Positions 11,371 to 26,213 are shown, counted from the first letter of the stretch. The stretch: 64,000 nt of DNA from Archegozetes longisetosus (GCA_018873245.2 JAEMBT020000006.1:6345855-6409854), one strand, 5' to 3'. Translations and numbers: made by a program. Notes: generated from the sequence alone by a model not told the origin.

Positions 11371-14300
11371 ATGGGTTTGGCTTTAAGTCATTTGCAGTTA
11401 ATAATTCTGATAGCAATTGTTGTGAACTTGAATTTATTGACATTTTCTAATGCATTTAATTTGGAGACAAGACTTCCACTGATAAAAAGGGGACCAAAAA
11501 ATTCATATTTCGGTTTTTCAGTTGCAGAACATTTAATAATTGACGAAAAGACTAAAAAGACGACTGAAGCCGTGTAAGTTTAAACTTTATGTTTACAATC
11601 TATTTTGTTAAATGAGTCTATGTCACTATTCATTCAAACCTAAATATTATGAAAGAGTAGGAAAACTATTTAGAAAATGCATTCAATTATTGAGAATACA
11701 ATCAAATGCATTACTATTAATGCATTGAATGCAATAGAAGTGAAGCCAATGCAAAGCCTTGTGCAAAGAAATAGTAAAGAATGTAAACAAAGTCCAACAG
11801 CAACAATTGCACTAAGTTTTCAGTTTAGAGTTCGTAAAATCATATGAATGCGAGAGAGAGAGAGAGAGAGAGCATTATGAATACATGCTTGACGAATTCG
11901 GATGGCGTCTAATATTACCACTTGAGTGGTTGTGCTTGTGTTAAGTGAAAGCACATGTCTATAAATGAACCGATATTTCTGATATAAATGGTTATTTTAT
12001 ATTAGATAACTTATAGTATCATATTTCGACCATAAAACTGTTAAATAACACTGTTTGAGGTAATAAATGTTATCAATCTCTGGTCACTTTGACAATTAGT
12101 TAACAGTTGTTTCTGATTGGGATAGTTTGAGGGGCGAAACAGTTGTTTGAAAGACTTCTTTTTTACAAACTTGTAGGCAATGCCTCGTTAAGAGGCCGCT
12201 AACCTGTTTCAAAGTTCAATTCGACTTAACGTTTCTCTATATGGAATTAACTCATAAAATAACTGAATAACTGTCCGAAATTAGTCTTTTTATCAAATCA
12301 GTTAAGATATCCCTTATAAATCTTGTTTATAACCATTGCTTCTATTGTTTATTGAGTTCCTTCACTCTAATTATCAAAGGAAATTTAGTTATTTTTGCTC
12401 AATTTTATTTACAATTGATTGAACTGCTTGATTAAAATTGTTTACTATCAATTGTTTACTACTTTACTACTTAAAGATCAAAACAAATGTGGGCTTAAAA
12501 GGATATTTAGTTAGGAAACTGAACCGACGAAGTGTTGCAAAACTGGAATCGTTATTCTTTAAAATGAGTTAATGAAAAATAAAAATGTCTTAGGTTAGCA
12601 TATGTTTGATAGAAGACAATTTTTGGATACTATTTGCTATCTGAAGAATGCATCTATTTTTGTGTTGAGTCTATGAATCATAATAATGATAGTTGTTTGC
12701 ATATAACATGCCCTAACAATGGTATTGTTCCGTCTATCTCGTTAACAAATAGCAGATGTTCTTAATTTGACCAAAATACCGACTTCTTCAACACTGATAA
12801 TTATCTGAAAAAAACGGAAACTTAATCGTTTTTGGATTTGTCACACATTGAATATTCAGTCAATTTGTAAGATTACATATTTAGCTAAACTTTGGGGTAG
12901 TTAACACTTGTGAATAGTTGATGATCTCATTAGTAATTTTATTACGAATTCTACTTAATTTCAATATAAACTATATGAATATGTCCGATAAATTTAGCAG
13001 CAATTCCTTTATAGTCATCAAATATTTGAGAAATCTGTAACAAAAATTATTTTTAGCTTCATTTGTTTTGCTGATAAAGCCTGGAATAGCTCCTAAGTTT
13101 CTGTAAATAAGCATTTTGTTAAATAAGATGGTTACAATTAGTTGTCTGTCATAAGAATTGACAAATTCAGGCAAAGGCGATAATTGGCAAAACTAATTTG
13201 TTCATTGTTTATGTGGAGCAGTTTGCAGCTGGTGTTTACTGAAACACATCGTAATGTTAAATTTGTTAGAATCTGAGATTTAGTGTTCACATAATACTCG
13301 ACTATTGCTTTGTTTTGCTCAAATATAAAACATTTGAAACGTACAACGTTTGAGATATACAACATTTACACACACTAACTGCTCTTTAGTCTTGTTATAC
13401 ATTTCCGCTCTACTGCTGACCTTACAGTTCGCTAACACCTTTGCATTCAAAAGAAGGGCTCCCATAAACCCAAACCTATGTCACGAATATTGTATGAAAT
13501 TTTCAACGCCTTTTATGTTTTGAATGAAAATTTTCGGTTCTAAAATCCATGTTTCGATATAACTCAGGGAGTGTTTGGGAGGAGATAGCATGTCATCTAT
13601 TTGTTTATTTACATTTGTAGAGTTGAGAATCTTTTTTGGAGTATTTTTAACAAATTGATCTCGAATTATATTAATGATGCATATTTGGATTTAAATATAC
13701 AAATGTAAGGAAGAGCTAAGAATAGGATGGGATATAGAAGAGAAGGCAAAGTGTTTATCCTTATGTTATGCTGTTATGTTATTTCATGTCAATACTGAAC
13801 ATCGATTGACCCATTTTCATACCAGAACACAGCAAATAGAGATGTTTTAAAAATATTCTCTAAACTGCCAAAACTGCTAATTATTTTTTCAAAAACTACA
13901 CGCATATTCTCTTTCAATCATACAGATAGACATGATATAAGGCTAGAACCGAAAGATAACTCCAATTTGATTAGTTGTGACTGTAACCGAAACCTGTTTA
14001 TTATAACTCTTTGGGCGTCTTTTATAAGGATAGTGTTTATGTGTTAGTTGTGTGTTGCCTTAATTTGGTAATGCTTTCAAAAATGTTAATTTAATGCGTC
14101 ACTAATACAGAATATAATGCAGAATAGCCTTACAAAATAGCCTCACTGAATTAGTCTACAGGCTTCATACAGATTAAAGGCTCAAATTAATAGATTTGGA
14201 GAACAGCTTGAGAGCAATAATAACTGACTATTGGAAGTCATACTGCGATTTAAGCGTTACATTCATCATTGTTCTACACATCACTACTGCTTCCTCGCTG

Positions 14301-17300
14301 CTTTCATTTATTACTCACTCATCAGAGGAAAGATGAGTTTTTGCTGGGGATAACTGCTCCCAGAACTGACTCACTTCCAGTTTGAAGCTGCATATATTGT
14401 CAGTTATAGTTTCAGCTATTGGTCGGGCTATCGGTCAGGCTACTTGTCCGGTTGTTGGGCTATTCCATCATCAAACTATTATTCAAATATTTACAAAATG
14501 TGTGAACTTTTCTAACAAAATCGTAGGTTTCATTGAAGCTTTTCATAATCCGCTTATGGAAGAAATATGATTGTTGTGTAAACAAATCAATAGTGTTATG
14601 TGAAAGGAACAAATATTTTCATTCTAATATAATTAAATTTGATTTGATCGATTAAAATGAGCTTTTTGTATAACCTAGCTGGATAGGTGTGAGAAATAGC
14701 TTTTAGCTGGAATATTAAAATTGAGATCTACTTCTTGATGAATAGGTTGGTTGGTAGCACTAGAAGTATAAAAATGTACACCATATATTTAAAGAGATAG
14801 CCTCTGATGAATGAATATTTTTTTGTGAGACTTAAGTGAGGGTGGAGTGCGTAGAGTGGGCACGATTTTAGTGACTCTCACAATTGTATAAATATTTATA
14901 AGACTATTCTAATTGAATTCTATTCAAACTTTTTCAAACTTAAAATTATAAAATAAGAATATTTTCCACCCTCTAAAAGTTTATAGATTTTGTGAACCGA
15001 CACCTGACCTTAGAACCAGTGAACAAAATTGAAATTTGGAAAGAATCAAAGCCAGTTAGAATAAAGCAAGCCTAGAAAAACTATGATATCATACGTCAAT
15101 TTTGATCAAAAGAAAAGTTCTATCTTTCAAAGCATAGGACAAACATGAGTTGAAACAGTGAAAGATATGTTTTGTTATTGAGAAGATATTTCAATTGTCT
15201 TGGGTTGTTAGTTATCTTCTTTATTTGCATTTGACATGAGTAAGTATTTCGTACTAAATGGATGACTGGAACGATAGATGACTTCTACACGAAAGTATGA
15301 TTTTTGTTTAGAGCTTTCAATAAAACATATAAGTTGCCAAAAACTAGTTGTAAATGTTATTTATGTTTTTAACTCTGGTGTAATTTGACAATCATTCGGA
15401 GCATTTAATAAGTTAGTCGTTAAATTTAGAAATAAATCACATTTTCAAGTGAACTATGTATTTGATTTTGAAAATGATTTTTATTTTGATTACCAAATCT
15501 ATCATTGAACTGGTTGAACTATGCGAGACAGTTATCCCACTCAACCGGAAACTCCAATAATTAAAAGCTTTAAGATTAAGGCAAAAGGTCTCATATTTCA
15601 AAACATCCCACAATTGAGCCTCACCTTTAGTTTGAGCTATTGATTAAGGAAATCAAACAAATTTTGAAACCATATCATTTTTTGAAGTTTGCACCTGTTC
15701 CGAAATTGAATTTTTAGAGTTTTGATGGCTTCATCTAATTTAGTTATATTTTAATAAATTTTCAGGTTTGAAATAACAAAATCGTTAGTGTTTTTTAGAA
15801 GCTATATTTCTCAACATGAATGAATGATTAAGCTTGCACTAATTATCTCATAAAATGACTCATTTAACCAAATTAACTCTAAATTACTTAATCAGTTTAC
15901 CAATTTATTCGCAAGTGTTTAGTCAAAAGATTTGATTAAAAAACGCAGAGTCAGAGGGGTAGAAAACAGTAGTGATTATAATTGAGACTACAGAATGTGA
16001 AGTTATTTTTTACTTAATATAAACATATTGCATATCTCAAAAACGTTATTTATCAGAGTAATGAAATACCAAAGTGTAGAAAACATATTTTCATCAACTG
16101 TTAGCGTATACGTTTGCAATAACGACATTGGGCTATTACTAGTTTAATATAATTATTATATCATCAGTCATAAAAAACGTTTAGATCATTCTGAGCAAAA
16201 ATTAGCTATTAATCTCAACTGATTCTCTATTTATTTCGTAGCTCAGTTAGAAATGAACCTTGTGTTTCGTTAATAGTTGAAAGATGAATTCCTATTAAAT
16301 GATTAGATTGAGTAGTTGATTAGAAGATTGAATAAAAAGTAGTAAATAGAACAAGAATTTAATGAATGAAACTATTGGGTTGTAAAATTGATGAGTGTAA
16401 GTTAAGTTAGTTGATTAGAAACACCCACACTATAAAGTAAAGGAAGCTAATTTCACATATAGGGCTCAACTTTGTGATTCATAATGCTTTTTTCAACTTA
16501 CTTTAAAGTGACATCTGATTTTTGTTTTACTTTTTCACATTTAAAATAGTGAATGATTATTTATTTAAATTTTTAGTCTGATATACTCGCACTAAAAATG
16601 AGAAAATCACACTTAAAAATAGATCTATTTGCACAAACGCTTGACTCTCTTAGTTTAAATGATTTAACGCTAGTTCTTATTTAAGAACAATAACCATTTG
16701 TTTGTTATTCAAAAGAGTCTCTTTAGAATTTTTATTTATAGATTTCTCATTTGAATGGTAGTTTTACCTAAGTTGAAAAATGTTCATCTTTTCCTATTAT
16801 CTCGACTTTCAATGTTCGAAAATGAATTTATTCGAACAATTTCAAATTAAAAAGTGATATTTTTTCAAACTTAACATTTTTACAATACGTCTTATCTCCA
16901 AAAAGACTGATCATTAACAAAATTAATTGGGTAAAACTTGAAAAGTATTCAGAAAATTCGATTAGTTAAGCTTTACAATTATTTACACTGGAAAGTGCAA
17001 ACTCAGTTGAATTTGGTATTCCAAAAAGTTATAATAAGATACCATAGGATGCGTTAGAGTTTAAAGGTTTATTTAGAAGATATTTCGAAGGCTTTTATTG
17101 ATGACACGGAATACATAAAAGATTGAAAGTCTGAAAGTAGATTTAGAAAGAAAAATTAGTAATCGATGATTTTATTTGTTAAAGGATACTTGTGGGAGCT
17201 CCTCGTGCTCAAAGTTCTCAGCCAAACACTAACCGTTCTGGAGTTGTTTTCAGATGTTCATTAACCACATATAGAGATGATTGTAAACCACTTAATATAG

Positions 17301-20300
17301 AACAAGACAACAAACGTGAGATTTTTTTTAATTGCAACTCATTTTCCATTGTTTAAGGACTATATTCAGAATTTTAAAAATTGTTTTACTTTTAGCGCCT
17401 GATGAAGGTGTTAATAAAGATGACCAGTGGTTGGGCGTGACTGTAAAAAGTCAGGGTCCAGGAGGTATTTGTTTAAATAGTTGAATTTTAGAAAGTTTTA
17501 AGTAAAAGCTTAAATCTTATTACAGGTTATGTGATGGTATGTTGTTGTAAAAGACATCAAATGTATGTATTCTATAAATGAAAATTGAATTTTAAGGTGT
17601 GCGCACATCGATATGTATTAAAAGGACCCGATTACCAGTGGGGTCAAGGAATTTGTTATTCATCATCACAATATTTAGATTTTGCTCGAGCATGGGAGCC
17701 GTGTTATAATAGACCTGTAAATAAAGCTCACGAGCAATTCGGTAAATTGATTTCTTCTATAAATAAGTCTTACGATGTCATATTCAAATCGGCAATTAAT
17801 ACCCTTATAGGTTACTGTCAGGCCGGGACTAGCGGTGAAATAACTGAAGACTACGATATAGTGATTGGAGCGCCGGGTCCGTACACATGGCGTGGGACAG
17901 TCTTCTCCAATTCCGTCAGGTACAATATGTGTTCAAATTGCAATTTGAATTAGACTTCCTTCTCAGTTGATTTCTTTGTTGACCTGAACTAATTGTTTCT
18001 CAATTTTATGTATTTTCAGGGAAGGGTAACTCACTTTAACTTATTTAATTCGATGATTAATTCTCAACTTCTATTAATTTCTCAATCTATCAATTATTGT
18101 TCATCTCTGTTAATTAGTTAATGACTTTTTTCTAACCTTCGATGATTACGATTTATTTTCAGATATCGTATACGTGATGATAAGACTTGGTATGACATAA
18201 GTTAATGAATTATATTTTTGGATAACTGATGTCTGTTTTTATAAGGTATTTGGGACCTGTTCTTGAATCAGAATCACCAGTTGACAAATATAGTTATTTA
18301 GGTATTTTATCATTCATTATTAAACTAATTTTGCCTATATTCATAAGGTTTTGTTGGAAATTAGCTACTGAATTAATTAAAACACTTTGCGAGTCCAAGT
18401 TCTGTAAAATTTCTTACATTTTAATAATTTATTTAGTCTAAGGAATGGTTTGGATAATAAACCATTGCTATACTTAGAAGCGATGCAACGATTAGTTGAA
18501 TCTATAGATATGATATAAACAATGATAATTATGTGAATTACAGGAATGAGCGTTACGTCAGGAAAATTTTTTGACAGTGCAACAACGAATTATGTTGGCG
18601 GTGCACCGCGTGCTAATGGAACAGGTCATTTAATCCGTCTTATTAAATGCAACAAATTTCTAAATTGATTTTACTTTACAGGACAAGTAGTATTTTTTTC
18701 TAAGCATAAGGGAGAATCAACTTTCGACGTAAATCTTATTTTGAATGGGGAACAATTCGCTTCTTCCTATGGATATTCAATGACTTCCCTCGATTGCAAC
18801 GGTGACGGGTCTGTGTATTTGATTGACTCAAATTTTTATGTAACCATAGCTGTTGAATATATGAAAAGCTAGAAATCTAGTGGAAGCTTATCTGAAAGGG
18901 ATTTTCTGTGTGTTGACTTTTGTTTGACACGAAACCGTATTATCTTATTTATTCAGATTACTTGATTTGGTAGTTGGTGCTCCGTTCTACTACAGCCGAA
19001 GCGAAGGCGGTGCTGTTTATCTGTATCTTAACTCAGGAGGAAACTTTACAAAGCCGTCGTTACGACTAACTGGTAAACCAGAATCAAGATTTGGTTTCGC
19101 GCTCGCAAATGCTGGTGATCTCAATAAGGTTACTATTTCTAAATGTTAATTTGAATAATTAATTTATGAGAAGAAATATTTGAAATTGCTCGCTCGAAAG
19201 TACTTAAATTATTACATAAGATTTCCTTGAATTGTATATGTATTGCATAAGGTACAAGATTTAAGTTATAGTGGGCTTTACTGAGAAATTTCTATTTTAA
19301 AAAAATTGCTTCTCGCTTAATAGTCAGTACAAGCCGTTAATGTATTTGAAAGAGTAATCTGTTTATATTTTATTTGTACGTTCCGCTATTTTATGTATTT
19401 TCTTTGTTAATCACGTCATAAATATGTCGGTAGTTTAAGGTTAGAGTTGAGAATATCGTTTTACATCTATATCTGTAAGCTTTGAAGCAATAATGACAAT
19501 TTCAATATTCAATGTTTATGATAGGATGGAAATCAAGATTTGGCGATTGGAGCGCCTTACGAAGAGAATGGTGTTGTTTATATCCATTTGGGCTCTTCGA
19601 CTGGATTGAAGGAAACTCCTTCGCAAATAATAAAAGCCTCTGAGTTGCCAATTGAGATCAATAATATTAAAACTTTTGGATATTCACTTTCAGGTTTGAT
19701 TCGTATTATTGATGTTCATTAAACGATAGAAACAAGCACTCATGTGTAGCATTGCAATCAATGTTGATTTTGAAAAATACTGCATCAAATATTCGAACTG
19801 ATTATGAAAGTGTTTTTATTGAAAAATTTGATCAGTAAGTTAGTGAAAATAGACGGAAGAACTTTTTAAGTAACTATTGACATGGATTGGAATTTCATAG
19901 TTTACTAAATGGCTTACAATGTTATCTGAATAAGCAATAATCTGATTGTTTTGACAGTCAATCATCTTTAAGCCTAATATTTACCAAATGAATAATTTAT
20001 AAGATAAACAAATAGTTTTTTAATCATTAATGCACATAAACGAATTTAAGTTTGAAGCTCGAATCTTGTTACGCTTCAAAATCGGTTATTACTAATAATT
20101 AGTGTAGAACATAAGCTCAATTGAGGTGAGCTTGAGTTAATAGTGCCAGAACTTTTAGGTGTTTTCCTTCGAAAATGTTACTTCTTATAAACGAGAATAT
20201 AAAATGACTTAATCCCTTAAAAGATAACAATAATTGTTTCATTGATTCTTCTTTCAATATGATTTTGATGGGAAAATTTCAAGAATTATACTGTCAATTT

Positions 20301-23300
20301 TCAAATTTTTGAGGCAAACCTAAGGCTCAACGTTATGAGCTTGAGCTTAAATTTAAGCTTATTTAAAGTTACATGAACTTTAGCTTATTTACTACTGTAC
20401 CAGTAATATTAAATGTTCCACAATAGATATTTAAGTTGAGGTATGATCTTTACGTGCATTATCACAGATAAGTAATAAATGACTTCTTTTCTAGCTTGAA
20501 ATCGAAAATATTAGTACTGATGTAGTATCTTTGCCTGTTCAGATGAATGTTAGTTACTATAATCAAATAATATCCACTATAAAAAGCTGATTGAGTCTAA
20601 TTTGGACCAAAAGTTGCACTGTTTTATGCTATGAAGTATATAATTAACTAAATAGTCTAATTTTTAATTTAGGAACTAACGATTTAGATCAAAATGGATA
20701 TCCAGATTTGTTAGTCGGTGCCTATGATAGTGATACGGTATGTACTCCACCATTATATACTTCAGACATTACCAAAAGAACAATTGAATCAATATTGCTA
20801 TTTGTGAAAATGACCGCTTTATCAGGATCCAAAGATTTAGTCAAACACGAAAACGTTGTATTTAATACATAAAAACATTCAAAAATTCTACATTAAGACA
20901 AACTTATTTCTATGATAAAGACTACATTAGTTGGCTTACATACTGAACATAAATGAATTTAAGCAATAATTCAACTGATATTTTCATTATAAGATTGTAT
21001 TACTGCGAGCACGTCCTATCATTGACATTGTGACATCAGTAGTTGGGCAATTAACACAGATTGACCCGAACGTTGAGGGTTGTGATGATGATCGTAACAC
21101 GAAATTAGTTTGTTTTTCTTTCAATGCCTGCTTCAAATTCAACACTACTCTAAGGTCCACTTCAGCTAATTTTTTGAGACTTCATTATCGTATTGAAGCG
21201 GAAACATATACTGGTATTGATTAATTATCTTGGTGAATCAATTGTATGTTATGATGGATTTGATTTTAAATTAAAAATTTAGGTAAAAAGTATTATCGCG
21301 TTAAATTCGGATCAGCTGCCGATACGGACAATCCAAATATAGTTGAGAGAGATTTGACAATAAGAGGTGAGTTTGATAGATAATCCAAAGCTTTAGTTTA
21401 ATGGATATTTGATTATTTTTAAGGTGCAAGTGATCTACTAAATGAACACTGTTCAAAAGAAGTTGTGTACCTGAAAGACAAGTCTGATATACAAAATCCT
21501 GTAAATGATTTTAATAATTTGAACAATTAATCAGAATAATTTATATTGTTCTTTTAAAATTACAGGTGATGTTTAAGTTGACCTATTCGTTAATTCAAAA
21601 AGAACCTCGAATGCCAACAGATGGAGAAATTCTTCCGGACATCAATAAGTTTCCGATACTCAATCAAGAAGAGGCACATCGAATATTTGAAGCCAGATTC
21701 CTTAAAGAATGCGGTATTTTGTCTTTGACTGAGTTATTGATTGATATTTTAAGTTGTTTTTGCATCACATAAATTACAATTATAGGCACTGATGAAGTTT
21801 GCGAAAGTGATCTCGTAGTACACGCAGAGCTGTTCACCAAACGAAAAGAGGGAACCAATAATTATATGCTATATTTAGGTAACTTTCTTTTTAACTGGAA
21901 ACTGATGACAATGATTTAACATTTGACTCAAATTTAGGCGAAGAACATCTTAACATGGCTATTAGAGTGACAAATAGAGGCGAACCGGCATATGATGCCA
22001 ATATATTTATCACTCATCCTTCGAGTCTTAGCTATGTCGGACGTAAACTTCTTGGGGTAATTCTTATATTGTCAACATTAGTTGCTTGTATTAAAAGTAT
22101 TGATTATTTGTTTTAGAAAGGAGATCAAGTCGATTGTATCCCTCAAAACAGAACAATATTAAAGTGTGATCTCGGAAATCCTTTCAATCCGGGAAGAGTG
22201 GAGTTTCAACTTCGATTCAATCCCACGGGGCTTTCAGATGCAGAAACTAGTCTACAAATTCAAATTTTAACCACAACGTGAGTTTCAAATTCATGTTAAG
22301 AGTCTAAGATGAGAACTCTTTTGATAAATATTCTTCTGACAAAACAGCACAAGCGTTGACAAATCAACGGAAGACAATTCTGTGACATTGACAGCTGAAG
22401 TGATTCGAAATGCAGAACTGGAGCTAAGTGGAAATTCTGAAGAACAACAAGTTCGATATGGTGGCGAAATCAAAGGGGAAGCAGCTATTGTTAGTCAAAC
22501 TTATTTCTAATTATAATTTTATTTGGTATAAAATTATTTGCACTAATATATGATTTTTGTTGGTTAGAAATATGAAGATGAGATCGGAAGCAGAGTTTTT
22601 CATAAGTATATAGTCAGAAACCTCGGTCCATGGCGTGCAAGTAAAATAGATATAAATATTTCATGGCCTTATCAGGTGGAGAATGGAAGAGAACACGGAA
22701 AATGGTTAGAAAACGAACGATTTAAAGTGTGCAAGCCATTGAGTATTAAATTAATTGAAAATCAATGACAGGTTGCTTTATTTGACTGGACTGCCACAAG
22801 TGACCGGACAGGGTGGTAAAGGTTATTGTTTGATGGGACCGAATCAAGTGAATCCACTCAACTTCGAAGTAAATATTAAATAAATATCTATTTGATGACT
22901 GCATGATTCTAATGATCTTTGATTCAAAATAACCTTATTGAACTATTGATTGATAGATTTAAAGATCTAATTCTATGATTATGTTTACGGTGATTTGTCT
23001 GATAAACTCGACTAACTTTTCACAATAGGTTAACTCAGAATCAGATTTGATGACTGATACTCAGGGAGTAAGTCTAAAATTGCATGTTTTGTGACGTATA
23101 TTAACGAACTCCTGTTTCACCTGATTTTCTCACACTTTCGATAGGCAGCTACTAGACAAAATTAACAGTTTAAAACATATTAATCTTAAGTAAAAGTTTA
23201 GGTCTCAGTATTGAGACCGTTGCCAACAATTTTTTGCATACTGAGTTTTAATGGACGAGCTCAATTAATAACCATTCTATAATTTGAAATAGATTATTCT

Positions 23301-24890
23301 TTCTTCTTTGGGGTGCTGGAAAAGAGTTAATATATATTTTTTCTGAACTTTTCATGATCTACTTGCATAAATCTTTCTGAGATAGCTCTCATATAAATCA
23401 TCTGAAATACTCTGTTAGGGCATTGATAAACGTTTTTAAATTTCATATATAAAACTAGAGCAAAATTCGGTGAACTGGACTTACAATACTGTTATTAATG
23501 CATTTAACTTGTTGGTACTGATTTTCCTGCATGAACAAGTTGTAACTGAATTTGTACTTTTTTAGAAACTGCCAGAAAATCGCGCGTCGAATAGAGTTCG
23601 CAGGAAACGAGAGATGGTAATTCTTCCAAAAGAAGTTAAAGCTTCTGATGGAACTATTCAGAATGTGGTAACAATGAGTTGTGGTTCAGGAGCACGTTGT
23701 TTCAACTTCAGCTGTGTAATTCTAGACTTAGCAGCAAATCAAACGGCAGTAAGTTTAGAAATAAGATAGATTTTGCAATTTAAATGCAGTTAGTGTAGGA
23801 GTGAAGGAGTGTCTGTCTCTTATTGAAATTTTGTCAATTATAAAACTCAATGTTATGCTTATCAAAGTAATGCTTGCGTTCATTACTCCCAGTAATGCAA
23901 ACTAATAGTGGGAAGACTTATCAAATATAGGGCCTTTTACGGCTCTAAGGGCCTAAATTTTTCAAAATCAAGGATAAATTCATAAACTTAATTCATTTTC
24001 TCTATTCTTCAGTTTTGTTAGGCTTCAGCTATTATTACATGAGCTATGAGTTTAATCAAATCTCTGTAGAACTGCTGTGTAGAACTAAGTTATTGTTGTC
24101 TTTATCTCCAACAAAATAGTTAAGTTTTTAATTGATTTAACTCAATAGTAGCTTTAAATATCAAATTAAAATAAAATGAGTCAATTATACCACGAAAAAC
24201 TAAGATAAGGTCAATGATACGACATAACAGACATGTTTTTGATATAGTGGTGATTTTTATTACTGATTTGGAACAAATTCTATACATAGTTGCTGTAAAC
24301 TGGTTCTTCATTTGCTTTAACATCAGTAGCGAAAGACACAATTTATTATAAGATAACTATTTGGTTATATTAAGTTTAACTAAATTCAAGTTTTAATTAT
24401 AAGGTCATAAGAATAGCTTCTCGATTATGGAATGCAACCTTAGTTGAAGATTATGCTCATGGTGTCAATTATGTTGTTATCAAATCAAATGCTGAAATTC
24501 GTTTGGACCCCACTCTTAACATCCAACAAAATCGATACAACGATTTCTTTTCTGTAAGTCCTATCCTATCAGTTGATCTTTCACTATAATAACTGTTTAT
24601 TGTCCAGGTGGAAACTAAAGCGATACCTGATGTGACATTGTTGCCACCACAAGGGGTGAGCTGGTGGTGGCTCATCATTGCTGTACTATTGGGTTTGATT
24701 TTGTTAGCTCTATTGATACTCATTTTGTGGAAGGTATGGATGATTTTAGTTTGCACTTAATTTCGATTTAAGTGGCTGATCATTGTAAACTTGTTTGTGT
24801 CAGGTTGGGTTTTTCAAACGCCAGAAGCCCGGCATGGGATATATGGCGGCAGCAACTGAAGATAAAGACGCTACGAATGGCGGCTATTAA
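11371..24890 (+). CDS. mew: Integrin alpha chain, laminin-binding (alphaPS1/alpha3-6-7) type
   Basis: 28 coding exons give 1075 residues. Exons: 11371-11573, 17185-17315, 17396-17464, 17526-17536, 17597-17741, 17811-17919, 18163-18189, 18246-18301, 18544-18624, 18682-18808, 18957-19128, 19525-19693, 20673-20737, 20994-21213, 21283-21366, 21424-21500, 21566-21713, 21786-21878, 21938-22056, 22117-22277, 22348-22489, 22568-22704, 22772-22868, 23029-23067, 23566-23748, 24404-24553, 24608-24733, 24804-24890. A signal peptide precedes FNLETRLPL. The seven-bladed beta-propeller has no I domain and carries FG-GAP cation loops (DCNGDGLLD, DLNKDGNQD, DLDQNGYPD). A dibasic furin-type site RVRRKR (about 904-909) splits heavy and light chains. 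One transmembrane helix (about 1024-1046) is followed by the VGFFKR juxtamembrane motif. Similarity of the propeller (GAPGPYTWRG) and stalk (SRLWNATL) favours the laminin-binding class over RGD types. Paired with integrin beta it links basement membrane to actin. The choice among alphaPS paralogs is inferred. Confidence 0.92.
11574..17184 (+). other. Intron 1 of the integrin alpha gene (5.6 kb)
   Basis: It is by far the longest intron of this gene and lies just after the signal-peptide exon. The donor is GT|GTAAGT at 11574 and the acceptor AAAG at 17184. It contains a GA microsatellite (11852-11872) and otherwise AT-rich sequence. Long first introns often hold enhancers, but no specific element can be named. 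Short open frames (for example 14382-14570) show no recognisable protein features. Confidence 0.8.
11852..11872. repeat. (GA)n microsatellite
   Basis: About ten uninterrupted GA dinucleotide units lie inside integrin intron 1. Confidence 0.9.
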
Positions 24891-26213
24891 TATTATAGCC
24901 TTTCTATTGACAACTAAATTACTTCATCCATTAAAATCTTTGTCGATAATATGCTGTAATAATCAAAATTTGTTATTTACATAAATCAATTTAACTTAAT
25001 TTTTATTTTTAATTTAAATAATTAAAAAATTCTAATTTTAACTGTTGATCGTCTTATTTGATTTTTTACTGTCGATATGAATTCTGTGAATCATTAAAAG
25101 TTTAGTTTTGACTCATAACTGTATCAATGTCTACTAAATTACGAATCAATTTCCATCGGAAAAACTCGTCCCATTCAGCAATTCTCTCTCCGTCTTACCT
25201 AGCTTTATCAATCTAAATTTTCAGAATAATTAGCAAACAGATTCTTTCAATTTAAATCTTTTTATTCTTGAACTGTTTAATTCTAACTATTAGCACAACG
25301 TTCAAACTGAGTGATTACCTGAGGACTGTGATTATCTGAAAACATCAAATACAATACCATTAAGCTAATTATTTCATATTATTGTATTTGATTGGAGTTG
25401 TGCTCTCTTTCCAACTTGTATCATAACTACGAACCTAGGAATCACCCAATTTCTGAAGAGTGACTTTTCAGTTCTAAATATGAATAATTAGTATCAAATA
25501 GTGAAGTAAAGTTGAATATAAATATTTAGATTGAGCAGTTAAATATTGAAATGATTATATTAAGATAGGATAATAAACGTGTGAAATGCACGAATGAATT
25601 TTTATTTGCAATAATAAATGAACTATTTAGATAATTGAAAATTTATCTCGAACACTTTATTACATTTAATGATATGTGGAATAAATATAATATAAACTTA
25701 TGTATAAACTTATTTCAATGTATATAAATTACAATTTATTGTTGATCACAAATTTAAGATTCAAAATGACTAAAAGCACACACGCATCACGTTTCAACTA
25801 ATTCATAATCAATTAACTCGTTTAGAGTTTCATAAAATCCTATAAAAAACGATATCAAATGAGAGGAAGGCATAAATAGTTGTGATCAGACAAATGTCAG
25901 TTTACAAAACAAACAATTGTTTTTAGGTTATAATTGAATTGAAGATGAGGCCAAGCACAAGTGAAGCATTAAGAGAAATATAAAATAAGTACAGTAGAGA
26001 CAAGTATAAACTTTGAAACTTTGTAGAGTAAGTCATGTGTGATTATACTGTACTTATTATTCAAGTGTCAAACTAATCACGAAAACCTTTATCGAAGTGT
26101 GAAAAATCACGAAAACCTCTATTAACTTGCAGTCCCTGAGACATAATTGATTTGTAGAATTGATTGTTGGATATTGAATGTTTGCCCGAATTTGATGGTT
26201 GGTTTCAAGTGTA
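24891..26213. other. Intergenic region between convergent integrin alpha and RHBDL3-like genes
   Basis: The 3' ends of the two flanking genes face each other here. The 1.3 kb is AT-rich. An AATAAA on the plus strand at 25572-25577 is a possible polyadenylation signal for the integrin mRNA. No additional gene is visible. Confidence 0.6.

Noticed and set aside
14382-14570. Short open frame in integrin intron 1
   Set aside because: Integrin exons 1 and 2 join in frame without it, and it shows no integrin-like sequence.
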